The notes beneath the pieces were generated by a model. The model saw only the letters and a list, made by a program, of their open reading frames with translations. It was not told the DNA's origin and did no database searches. A program made the position numbers and the translations under genes. From Pyropia yezoensis (lineage: Eukaryota; Rhodophyta; Bangiophyceae; Bangiales; Bangiaceae), in the NCBI GenBank assembly GCA_009829735.1, contig CM020618.1, forward strand, positions 3,098,882-3,162,881: a DNA stretch of 64,000 bases. The letters are read 5' to 3'. Each line of letters starts with the position of its first letter. Position 1 is the first letter of the stretch. Below are positions 1-8,987 of this stretch, one piece after another.

Positions 1-506
1 AGGTAGCTCAGACAGGGGAACTACGAGAATGGTATGCCTGTTGCCTCACGTGCCTTCTGGCAGAGCCAGCAGATACGCATGGTAGTGCACACGGGGAATA
101 GGAAAGCAAACGCGCAGTTGTCTTCTTCCCTGAGGGCGCGGGCCAAGGGCGCCTCGCTGTCCCTCTTAACGCGCATCGGGGGGAGCCTCGGCACGTTGGC
201 CAGGCGGCCCCCCCCTACCCCCGAGTGGCCCCGAACCGAGTCTAACCTCGTCAGGTCGGGGGCCACTATCACTACTAATTCTATTCCCACTTACTAATCT
301 CGCACTCAAATTCTCTCAAATCAAGTCTCTCACAAGTATGCAAAAACCCATCAGAAATCCCTCTCTCACGTGTGGATAGCGTTGTCCACCGCATCCCAGT
401 GCCGGGCACGGGCCACGGCCGCCAACCATCAACACACGGCGGGCGTGTTCTGGCACCTGGTGTCCTCTGGTTGTAGTCCCGGGTCGGCGCCAGGTCAGGC
501 CAGGGA
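1..506 (-). repeat. Long direct repeat, copy A (LTR-like, truncated by window start)
   Basis: This stretch matches 3636-4146 nearly base for base, in the same orientation, including the shared segments around CCGAACCGAGTCTAACCTCG and CAGTGCCGGGCACGGGCC. Similarity runs from the first base of the window to about position 506, ending at CCAGGGAT, so the true left boundary lies outside. With copy B it brackets a minus-strand element, and an LTR or long terminal direct repeat is the simplest reading. No conserved TG...CA end could be fixed. Confidence 0.75.
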
Positions 507-599
507 TACGGTCGCCCCCTCTCTCACAGGACGTGTTAAGAGGGGTTCCATGGCTGTTCGAGGACCCTGCGTCGGCACAGGTGCTTGGAGTGGCCATAG

Positions 600-1012
600 T
601 ACCCTCTGGAACCACGGATGGTGGTCTTGGATCGGTGCGGATGGAGGCCTCGGATGGAGGTCCCGGATGGGAGCCTCGGATGGAAGCCTTGGATGAAGGC
701 CCCAGATGGAGGCCTCGGATGGAGGCCTCTACGTTCGATTTCAAGCCGCCTCGGTATCGGCCGCATTGACACGCCGCCATGCTACGTTGTCGTGTCCGTG
801 CTGGCCTCAACGTAAAGCCGCCAGCGTCATGGTGCATTGTCTTAACAGGGACACGGATGGTGGCCTCGGATGGAGGCCTCTACGTTCGATGTCAAGCCGC
901 CTCTGTGTCGGCCGCATTGACACGCCGCCATGCTACGTTGTCGTGTCCGCGCTGGCCTCAACGTAGAGCCGCCAGCGTCATGGTGCATTGTCATCACAGG
1001 GACACGTGGAGT
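600..1012. repeat. GGATGGAGGCCTC minisatellite followed by a 151-bp tandem duplication
   Basis: From about 610 to 735 the sequence is built of degenerate 11-13 bp units of the type GGATGGAGGCCTC. It runs straight into two copies of a 151-bp unit, about 711-861 and 862-1012. These share TACGTTCGAT at 730 and 881 and CATGGTGCATTGTC near their ends, with few mismatches. The array lies between the direct repeat and the transposase-like remnant and is probably the subterminal part of that element. No coding signal was seen. Confidence 0.8.
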
Positions 1013-1120
1013 TGAACCTTGGATGTGTAGGACCAAATGAGGGCGCCGGAATCCGCTCGGCCACGGGCAGATCTTGGCATCTATGGTTGTCGTCTGATAT
1101 TTAATCCGCCGGTCCGTGGG

Positions 1121-1241
1121 TAATTCTGTGCGAGTCAGGAGGACTTGCACCGTTAGGATTAGTCCTTACAGATTGGTGCAGTGGCCGATACTTGACATGA
1201 TCACGGTACGTGCACGTCCACGTTTTACGGGACGCACTATA
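1121..1241. mobile_element. Degenerate copy of a TA-flanked MITE
   Basis: The right two thirds match 6140-6208 closely, for example CAGTGGCCGATA, TTGACATGATCACG and the terminal ACGGGACGCACTATA. The left arm is decayed: TCTGTGCGAGTC stands where the better copy has TTGTGCGTCCC. It is therefore an older member of the same non-autonomous inverted-repeat family as the element at 6090-6208. Confidence 0.65.
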
Positions 1242-1310
1242 GGAGCCCGGAAGATGTCTAAGGGCTGGTTAAGAGTGAACAGGACATGTGTTATAAGAAG
1301 GAGTCTAGCT

Positions 1311-2770
1311 TTAATCATCAAGCAAGATGGCAAGGCACATTTCTTCTGCGGCAGCGAGCAAGGTATCCTCGGCCTCCGCTTGGGCCTCCTCAGCTGCTGC
1401 AGCCTTGTCCGTCCGCTGGCGATATGCAGCTATCTTGGTCACAGCCCCTGCGACAGTGTTTGGCGCCCACTTGTTCATGTTTTCCTCGCGCTTCTCAAGG
1501 TAGGCCGCAGACTCCCCGAGGCTGGTCCCGGCGGCTATCTTGGCGCTTGTCGTCCGCATGTCGGATACCTTGGTGGCTTTGCCAGCCCCAGCCGCCGCTG
1601 GAGCTCGGCGCTGACCCAGCTTGACGGCCGCGTCGCCCAAGCAATTCATGGCGGCCTTCTACAGTAGACGCACACAGCGCTCCAGAAACGTGACACCCAC
1701 CAGCGCCTTGTTGTTCTGGTTGTCGTGTCTATGCCACGCCTCCAAGCCTTGCTCACTGCTGAAGCCAATGGATCTGTGCCTGTCCATAAAGTCCGACGCG
1801 TGACAGCAGAGGATGTGGAGCTTGGGGATGACACTGCTCCACTCAAAGTCCACAATAAGGCCGTCGACGAAGGCAGCTAATCGGCTACGGAAGGTGGCGC
1901 GCTCTGCTGGCAGGATGATCGCAGCCCGGTTCAACACCGGGATGATTGAGCCCCAGAGGGCGTAGGCATCTCGATACGCGCGCGCTCGTGGTGCCGGCAC
2001 GAAGTGTCTAGCAGGTCACACAAGAGCTCCAGTTTGAAGGCATTCTTGTGACACTGCATACCAGCAAAGGAGCCTCCGTCGAAGGGAGCCGGGCACACAC
2101 CGTCGACGGAGCGGAGGGCATCAGCCATTGCCGTCGCGTACCAAGCTGCTTTCTCCGGCCCTTGATCGAAGACAATGGCTTCAACGCCGAGAACGAGAAG
2201 GTAGCTGGTGTCACCCTGCGTCACGTGCAGCGGAATCGGAGCAATGTCGTCGACGTCGATGATCAGGAGGGGCTTCCGCTCAATCGACAGGTGCTCTCTC
2301 ATGTCAAGGGGCTCCTCGCGGCTTGCTAGGGGCTCATCCTGGTACGTCACAGCCATTTCCATAGCGTGTTGGAGCGTGCGCGGACGTCCCATAGCCTTGC
2401 TACCAGCTTGTATGTTACCATACTTGTTGCCAATCTCGTCAAGCACGCCGGCGTTCACCGTGGTTGGCCGCACCCACGCGGTGCAGCAGAGGAAGGGCAT
2501 CCGACAGGAGGCTCCGGCGTGTCCCAGGTGGGTAGTCATGATGGAATAGTCCCCCATCATGATGAGATGGACGGGCCTCAGCTGCTCCCCGAGAGTCACG
2601 CCATTGGTCCGCAGGTCTTCAATGTCGTCCGAGAAGAGGTCCGCCATCGTCGCTTGAGCAGCATAGTCATCCTTCTGGCACGGGAAGGCGCCGAAGAGGA
2701 TTGTATTCTGCCGGCTACAAGGATGCTCCTGGTTGCCACACCCCAAGACCACCTTGCATGTGTGTAGCAC
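1311..2770 (-). pseudogene. Broken transposase-like gene of the composite element
   Basis: Three minus-strand open segments (about 2770-1931, 2000-1659 and 1649-1311) read as one protein interrupted by a frameshift near 1931-2000 and a TAG stop at 1659-1661. The first part has GDYSIMTTHLGHAGASC and, further on, APIPLHVTQGD. The second has PKLHILCCHASDF followed by SEQGLEAWHRHDNQN. A GD...LG..GA....C block followed by a K-H-H and (S/G)EQG.E..H..N block is typical of a group of eukaryotic DDE-like transposases. I cannot name the superfamily. The tail (1649-1311) is Ala/Glu-rich and helical. Upstream, across a GT-AG-like intron, lies the leader exon at 2812-3398. Composition is less GC-extreme than the host genes. 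Element origin is fairly safe; the exact family is not. Confidence 0.6.
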
Positions 2771-2843
2771 AACAGGGATCCGTTACTTGTCCAATCTCAG
2801 GGAACACTCACCAGGGGGGATCGGCACCAACGTCACCGGGAGT
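2762..2843 (-). repeat. Exon-end/intron module, copy 1 (shared with the window's right end)
   Basis: About 80 bases match 63922-64000 in the same orientation with roughly ten differences. On the minus strand the shared part contains the end of the leader exon, the GTGAGTGTTCCCTGAGA donor, and the intron as far as TTGTGCTACAC. Similarity fades just before the transposase-like coding begins. Confidence 0.75.
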
Positions 2844-3398
2844 CCAAGGTTGCTCTCCTTGGAGCGCAGGCCACGGAACCAAGATGGGAGCCCTAATGGG
2901 AGGGGTTTGTTGGTGGATACGGGTCGTGGGACCTCCCGCACCATTGGACGCAAGAGGAGGAAATGCTTGACCGGTCCCAGGAGTCGAGGCCTCAGGGGGA
3001 CCCGCAGAACCAGTCATAGCTGTGCCTCTGGCACTGCTAGCGCCCACAAGAAGAGGAGTATAAACCCAGCTCCCAGGTGTAGATCCAGGAGTAAACACAC
3101 CGGGGGGTATCCCTGGAAGTTCAGGAGTAGAACCGACAGGAGGGAGTTGTCTGCTTCGAGCGGTCTCGAACGCCGTTGACCCCGCGGTGGCTCCCACAGG
3201 AGGGACAGCCGGAGGAACCGGAGCAGGAGGTACTTGGCCGCCTGTAGACTCCAGTCCGCTACCGGATGTCACACCCAGGTCTGCTTCACCCGAAGGGAGA
3301 ACGCCGGGTTGGGCACCGTCCCCCGCGGTGACCAGGGATGCGTCAAGGGACGCCGGGTCTACCCCTTCGGGCACCGTCGTGCCAGGGAGGGTAGCCAT
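2812..3398 (-). CDS. Leader exon of the composite element (Pro/Gly/Ser-rich)
   Basis: An ATG at 3398 (MATLPGTTVPEG) opens about 195 codons rich in Pro, Gly, Ser and Thr. There are no recognisable domains and no zinc knuckle. The frame ends at a TGA inside CTG/GTGAGTGTTCCC, a near-perfect 5' splice site with exon end 2812 and GT at 2811-2810. A plausible acceptor is CATGCAAG about 60 bases further, which would lead into the transposase-like segment starting near 2750. A gag-like or N-terminal disordered role is possible. The same exon end and donor recur at 63951-64000. Confidence 0.45.
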
Positions 3399-3635
3399 GT
3401 TGGTCTCTTGACTTCCACAGTCCAGTTGCCTGCGTGTCCAAAGATCGCCAGACCACAAGAGAGGGGTTGGAGAGCCAGGAATGAGATTCCCGTGAACGGG
3501 TGCAAATAACTCCCAAACCACGGAAGAGGACAGAACAGGAACAACCCAACCGCTGCTCCCAAGTGTCTCTTCTCAAACACTCCAATCCCCTGCTGCTCCA
3601 CCAAACACGTGTCAGTATCCCTCAGGGGAAAGGGA

Positions 3636-4146
3636 CAGGTAACACAGAAAGGGGAACTACGAGAGTGGTGTTCCTGGTGCCTCACGTGCCTGCTGGCAGA
3701 GCCAACAGATACGCACGGTAGTGCACACGGGGAAGCGGAAAGCAAACGCGCAGTTGTCTTCTTCCCTGAGGGCGCGGGCCAAGGGCGCCTCGCTGTCCCT
3801 CTTAACGTGCATCTGGGGGAGCCTCGGCACGTTGGCCAGGTAGCCTCCCCTCTACCCCCGAGTGGCCCCGAACCGAGTCTAACCTCGTCAGGTCGGGGGC
3901 CACTATCACTTCTAATTCTATTCTCCCTCACTAATCTCACACTCAAATTCTCTCAAATGAAGACCCTAACAAATATGAAAAAACCCATCAGAAGTCCCTC
4001 TCTCACGTGTGGGTAGCATAGTCCACCTCATCCCAGTGCCGGGCACGGGCCACGGCCGCCAACCATCCCCACATGGCGGGCGTGTCCTGGCACCTGGTTC
4101 CCCCTGGTCGCCATCCCGGGTCGACGCTAAGTCAGGGCCAGGGATG
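3636..4146 (-). repeat. Long direct repeat, copy B (LTR-like)
   Basis: Second copy of the repeat at 1-506, lying upstream of the leader exon on the minus strand, where a promoter-bearing terminal repeat would be. The right edge is sharp: similarity to copy A stops at CCAGGGAT (4146), and the next base begins a gypsy chromodomain frame on the opposite strand. The composite element therefore appears to have inserted there. Confidence 0.75.
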
Positions 4147-4272
4147 CTACAACGACTGCAGTACCTGGTCAAGTGGAAAGGCTGCGATGTCAGTGAGAAC
4201 ACCTGGCCAAACAAGCAAGACCTCGATAACGCACCTGAGGTTCTCGACGCTTTCCTTCGACGCACGTCCTAA
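4147..4272 (+). pseudogene. Chromodomain end of a Ty3/gypsy (chromovirus) pol
   Basis: The frame reads YLVKWKGCDVSENTW, then LDNAPEVLDAFLRR, and a TAA at 4270-4272. YLVKWKG..... TW is the signature of the chromodomain at the C-terminus of integrase in chromoviruses. Everything upstream (protease, reverse transcriptase, RNase H, integrase core) is missing and replaced by the direct repeat ending at 4146. A purine run (AAGGGGGGGGAG) follows the stop as expected for a polypurine tract. It is a fragment and cannot code for a working element. Confidence 0.85.
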
Positions 4273-4282
4273 GGGGGGGGAG

Positions 4283-5338
4283 TGTCAGGATTTCCCCCCT
4301 AATCCCATGCCTCATACCTAAGGGATAATTTGTGGGACCTCTCCTTACAGATCCTGCCGAACCAACTCCTGGCAACATGGATTACTTCCTTGTATTGTGG
4401 GGCATGACGCGGTGTACCTTCCAGACTCCCAGACTCAAGATGAGTCAGCCGCTGTCTCACGGTGTCTGCTGGCCGCACGACAGCGGCCATCGACAACCCA
4501 TCATGTCCTGTCGAAAGGCGTCACCGTCAGCACCCATAACGAGCCACATCTGCCACAGCTGGCGAGTCCGTTAGAATGTCCTCGCTGCAGCACTGCAGCG
4601 ATGTGACTGGCTAGCCGGCTGGCCGATTCGATCGACTCGATCGACCCGTGCTTACACGCCTCTCGGACCTTCGGACCGTCTGGCGTCTGGAGCCGGCTGG
4701 GACGGCGCACTAGGCGCCGCACGCCGGACCCCTTCGATTGGGGCAAACTGGGGCTGCACTCCTTTAGTGCGCACGCCCGCCCATGCTTTGTTCTGAGAGC
4801 CATGCTTTGTTTTTGGGCCGTTTTGTGCCTACCGGCAGCGCGACGGGGAAACGCATCCATTGGGACACCTCGGGTGCCCCGACGCAAGTATATGGTGCGT
4901 GGGTGTCGGCGCCACCGGGGGAGACGGGAGGGGCAACCACAGACACAGACCAAAGACGACCTTAACCCTTTGAACCCCCCTCGATCACCACCGACGTCGC
5001 GCCGTCTTCTTCCCCAGACCCGCCACCGTCACCATCTCCATCCTCTTCCCCGCACCGAGTCGCCCTAATGGCTGGCATGGGTCGCTGCCACCATCATGAG
5101 TACGTTGAGGGCTGCCCAAGTGTGGGTGGTTCCTCACAGCCTCCCGCAGAGGAGATGGAGATGGAGGGGAAGGAGCGCGATTCCCAAGGGAATGGGCAGA
5201 GGCAGGGGGCCCTCTTCCCCTGCCCCCCCGGGGAGGGACAGACGGGTGGGGGGGGGGGGTGCCGCAGGGGAGGAGCGCGTCCCTGAGCTCAGGTGCCCTC
5301 ATGCGGGACCGACCGCCTGATCATCATGATAACCTACA
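4283..5338 (+). mobile_element. 3' LTR of the chromovirus (right edge uncertain)
   Basis: TGTCAGGATTTCCCCC begins immediately after the polypurine tract that follows the chromodomain stop, which is where the 3' LTR must start. There is no second copy in the window, so the end cannot be set by alignment. An ACA at 5338 (AACCTACA) is only a candidate. The stretch has no credible gene; the open frames across 4500-5290 are low-complexity. Confidence 0.5.
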
Positions 5339-5453
5339 GATTGAATGTCGACGGCGGCTTGCAGTCTTTCTCTGACTTTCACATTCTCTGACTACTTGTA
5401 TAGCGAATAGCGCGGAAGCGCGCAGCACCCCACCCCCAGCGCAGTGGTGCATT

Positions 5454-5903
5454 GAGCATGTCTATCGGTTTGACCCAAAACCCATACTATATGGGTTTTT
5501 TGCTCAGAGCGTGTCTATCGGTGGACCTAAAACCCCGTATAGAATAGCTCTGAGCTACCCGCTGAGCCAAATGTAGCTCAGAGGGTAGCTCAGAGCTATC
5601 CTGCGTCGAGGAATGGCCAAGCCAATCATGTGCCTCCATATGAGGAATGAGCGATGGCGACACAACTTCCGTTCGGAACTTATGGACGACAGGTGCAATT
5701 GTGCAGAACCCCAAGCCACGCTGGCCACTCAGCGCCCGACAATCCGGGGTCTTCACCATGCGCCAGAAATGAGTGGACTGCAATGTCCCAAGCAAGTCTG
5801 GGGAAGGTCAGGGTCTGGCTCAGCCCGATAGACACGCTCTGAGTTGTCGCTAAAAAAAGGAGCTGGATGGGTTTGGGTTTTAGCTCCACCGATAGACATG
5901 CTC
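5454..5903. mobile_element. Nested terminal-inverted-repeat element (MITE-like)
   Basis: The outer ends are exact inverses: GAGCATGTCTATCGGT at 5454-5469 and ACCGATAGACATGCTC at 5888-5903. A second pair sits inside: GAGCGTGTCTATCGG at 5507 and CCGATAGACACGCTC ending at 5839. Adjacent motifs such as CTAAAAC / GTTTTAG also mirror. A smaller palindrome of TAGCTCAGAG type lies at about 5544-5600. There is no transposase frame. Either one element inserted into a relative, or the termini were duplicated. Confidence 0.7.
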
Positions 5904-6089
5904 TTAAAGGGAGGTTCAGGAAAACGCCCTAAATCGGATTTGCGGGTTGCGGATGCGATTGCGGACCCCCTCTCACGGTACCGTCCTCCCCAGCATTCTC
6001 TATTTTTCTTGCATACCTTCTGTGGCCGTTTCGTCGGGCGACGTACGCGCAGCATACGACCATCACGTGAAGCACCGTTCGCTGTGCTA

Positions 6090-6208
6090 TTGTGCGTCCC
6101 GCAAAAAGTGGACGTGCACGGGTCGTGCAGTGTGGGTTTGATTGGTCCAGTGGCCGATATTTGACATGATCACGACACGAGCACGTCCACTTTTTACGGG
6201 ACGCACTA
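6090..6208. mobile_element. 119-bp MITE with TA target duplication
   Basis: The left arm TTGTGCGTCCCGCAAAAAG mirrors the right arm CTTTTTACGGGACGCACTA with very few mismatches over about 32 bp. TA flanks both sides (6088-6089 and 6209-6210), the target of Tc1/mariner/pogo transposases. It has no coding capacity and so must be mobilised in trans. A decayed relative is at 1121-1241. Whether the pogo-like transposase at 62258 served it is untested, since that element's termini are not identified. Confidence 0.75.
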
Positions 6209-6210
6209 TA

Positions 6211-7085
6211 CAAGAGCGTATAACGCGGTAGGGCGTACGTCTCCCGATCATCACCGTCGTGTGCGCCCCACAGCAGCTGTCAAAACAGACCCGCGGAATA
6301 TTGTGGAAGCGAGAAACCCGCTGTGGAAGGGGCCCAAAAACGCGCATTTCTCAGATGGAGGTGCTGGACGTTAAAGAGTGCTGGTTGGCTGATACTCGCC
6401 CAGTCATCAAGACCAGACCGCGTGCTGAGTTTTTATTGGTTGATCCTCGCGAAGTCGTTACCCGGAGTCTTCCCGCAAACGTGTGCCCCGCAAATTTTTG
6501 CATAGGGCCCGCAGCGTACGCGCAAAAACCGCGAGAAAACGACGTGACACGGCCAGCCGTGAACCGTCTGTGGAATCGCCTGCGGGTCCATAAACAGGTC
6601 AAAACAGGCTTTTCCTGAACCTCCCTTCAAGCACCACTGCGCAGGTCCCCCCCCCCCCCCCACCCCCCCCGAGCCACCCCGCCGCCGCCGCCGCCGCCAT
6701 CGCCGCCGTCACGTCACGCTGGGAATCAGCGCCTCCCCCATCGACAGGGCGCCGCCGGCCGCGGACGCTCCCCGCCCCCCCTCGGCATGGGCGCCGCGGG
6801 CCGTCCCCCCCTGGCGTGGCCGTGCGCCCGCAGTCAGCCTCATGCGACGGCCGCACCGGCCGCTCCCACAAGGCCAGCGTGGCCGCTGCGGGTGCGGGCC
6901 CACCGCCGGCGCCGCCCGCGAGCACCAGAGTGTCCCCTACAGCATGGACGTGTGAACAAGAAAAAAAAAAAAAAAGTTGGAGATGATGATAATGCACGTC
7001 GCACGACGCCCGCCCCACCCCCCCCCCCCCACATTCCCGCGCCCACCCCCGCGCCTTCCGCTTGGCGCGGCGCCATCGGTCCTCC
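6211..7085. other. Intergenic, downstream of the five-TM gene
   Basis: No supported gene. It contains a broken C tract (about 6648-6668), an A15 tract (about 6961-6975) and a GCC-rich microsatellite near 6680-6710. The open frames here run on from the wrong strand of the neighbouring gene or are Arg/Pro-only translations. Confidence 0.6.
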
Positions 7086-8987
7086 TTAGTGCACAAAAGC
7101 TGGTGGCGGCGGCGGTGGCGGCGGAGGCGGCGGTGGGGCTCCCCCAGCCGCCGGCGACGGGTACAGCGGCGCGCCGGCCGCGTCTGTCTGTGGTGGCAGA
7201 GGCGGTGGCGGCGGCGGTGGGGGTGGCGCCGACGAAGAAGGCGAGAAAAAGGCTTGCCGCGCAGACGGGGGCATCTGCTCCACCTCTTCAAACTGCACGT
7301 ACGCGCCATCCGCTGACGCTGCTGCTGCCGCGCCCGCGGCCGGCGGGCCACTGGCCAGCCCCGCCGACGGCGCCGGCACCGGCACCCCGTCGCGGGCCGC
7401 GTCGTGGTAGACCGCCCCGTCGCCGACAGACGCGTCAGAGTCGCCGCGGCCACGGCGGCGCGCCCCCCCCTTGGGCGGGTCCACCACCGCCCCAAAGGCA
7501 ATGGACGTCAACGCCGTAGTCACGTCGAGTCCCGCGGCGGCGAGGCAAAACGTAATGGTCAGCGCGAGCGCCAGGCCCAGCATCGCCGCCCACATCAGCT
7601 GCAAGGACCCCGCGGTGCTCTCCACCCGGTCCCCACATCCATAGCCAACCAGCCGCGACGCAAAGGGCGCCACGTTGCCACATCGGTCGAGCGTCTCAAG
7701 CTGGCCCCCCACAAAGGTCACCGCGTTCGTCACGTCGGCCTCGGCGACGCCCCCCAACGAGCCGAGCAGGCTCGTCACCAACCCCGGCAGCAGGGACACC
7801 AGGTTCCGCAGGCTGCCAAGCACGTTGTCTCCCGCCAACGTGGACGGGCACTGGAGGTCCATGTCGAGGAGCACATTGGCGTCCACGTCGACGCCCGCCG
7901 CCAGGTCCGCATTGCCCGTTGCCTGGGAGAGCAGCACCCGGTGCCATCCGTCGGCGGTGACGCACATGTCCCCCACAATCGTACCCGCAGAGGTGGCCAC
8001 CCCAACGAGCGCCCACGCCAGGGGCATGGGGATGAGGAAGGTGCCCAGCATTACCGCCGTGCGACCACGACGGCGGCGGGAGCGGGCAGAAGAGGCAGAC
8101 AGGGTGCCCGTGCCGCCGAAGCCGCCGCAGCAACCACAGCTGCCAATGGCAAACGTCAAGGTTGGCGCAGAGAGGAGGACGACCAGGATGACCAGGAGGC
8201 CAATAAAGACAATATCCGCCGCGCCTTGGATGGCGTCAATGATATCGTTGGCAGAGGAGAGGCTGAGGCGGGTGGAGCTCAGCAGCGACTCGGCGCCCTG
8301 CAGGCCGGCACTGATGGTGCCACCAATGACCGGGATGCCGCTGAGCGCGTCTTCCAGGCCCGTCACAAACTCGAGGACCGGCACCAGCGCAAGCCGCAGC
8401 TGGCCGACGAGCGTGTCGCCTGCGAGGAGCACCGTCAGCACCGACGAGCGGAAGGCGTCAACGGCCGCAAAGCCAATGCCCACAAACATAAACAGCGCCA
8501 GAACGGCAAGGGCGGAGAAGAGGATGTCCACCACCCGCACGGTCGTGGCGGCGGCGGTGCTCTTGCGGCCGAGGCCGTCGCTGTACGGGCCGTCGCTGCT
8601 CAAGCTGCTCGAGCTGCTGCTGCTGTCCGCGCCCGGCACCCCGCCACTCCCCGCGCCGACCGTGTAGGAATACGCACCGCCGCCGCCACCTGCCTTGTTG
8701 GCCGCCTCAACGTCCGCCGCCGCCCCCCCCTCCCCGTCCGGCGTCGCCACGTCCTCCCGTCGCCTCCGTGCCGCCGACACCACCACCACCACAATGCCGG
8801 CCACGAGCGTAAACGCGGCGACCGCCAGCCATGGCACGGCCACCAGCCCAATGGTCACGTAGTAGTATTCGGTGGTGTCAAACGTGTTGCCCCGCCCAAA
8901 ACGGGGGTAGTTGTGGAAAAAGGAGACGGCGGAGGAGAAGGGTATGGACGTGCTGACGGTGCCGTACTCGACCACCTCGGCCACCAT
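7086..8987 (-). CDS. Five-TM membrane protein with tweety/prominin-like topology
   Basis: 633 codons from ATG at 8987 to TAA at 7086. Five hydrophobic segments are visible near residues 43-68, 148-172, 255-280, 308-335 and 460-485. A Ser/Gly-rich loop lies between the first two and an amphipathic loop between the second and third. A large loop between the fourth and fifth has four cysteines (GDMC, LQC, DRC, YGC), likely paired outside the cell. The cytosolic tail ends in polyproline runs (about residues 600-630), possible SH3/EVH1/profilin ligands. Five TMs with two large loops resemble tweety-type and prominin-type proteins, but no diagnostic motif settles the family. A role in membrane curvature or anion/volume regulation would be a guess. 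The long plus-strand frame opposite it is a shadow. Confidence 0.75.
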   Translation of the reverse strand: MVAEVVEYGTVSTSIPFSSAVSFFHNYPRFGRGNTFDTTEYYYVTIGLVAVPWLAVAAFTLVAGIVVVVVSAARRRREDVATPDGEGGAAADVEAANKAGGGGGAYSYTVGAGSGGVPGADSSSSSSSLSSDGPYSDGLGRKSTAAATTVRVVDILFSALAVLALFMFVGIGFAAVDAFRSSVLTVLLAGDTLVGQLRLALVPVLEFVTGLEDALSGIPVIGGTISAGLQGAESLLSSTRLSLSSANDIIDAIQGAADIVFIGLLVILVVLLSAPTLTFAIGSCGCCGGFGGTGTLSASSARSRRRRGRTAVMLGTFLIPMPLAWALVGVATSAGTIVGDMCVTADGWHRVLLSQATGNADLAAGVDVDANVLLDMDLQCPSTLAGDNVLGSLRNLVSLLPGLVTSLLGSLGGVAEADVTNAVTFVGGQLETLDRCGNVAPFASRLVGYGCGDRVESTAGSLQLMWAAMLGLALALTITFCLAAAGLDVTTALTSIAFGAVVDPPKGGARRRGRGDSDASVGDGAVYHDAARDGVPVPAPSAGLASGPPAAGAAAAASADGAYVQFEEVEQMPPSARQAFFSPSSSAPPPPPPPPPLPPQTDAAGAPLYPSPAAGGAPPPPPPPPPPPPAFVH

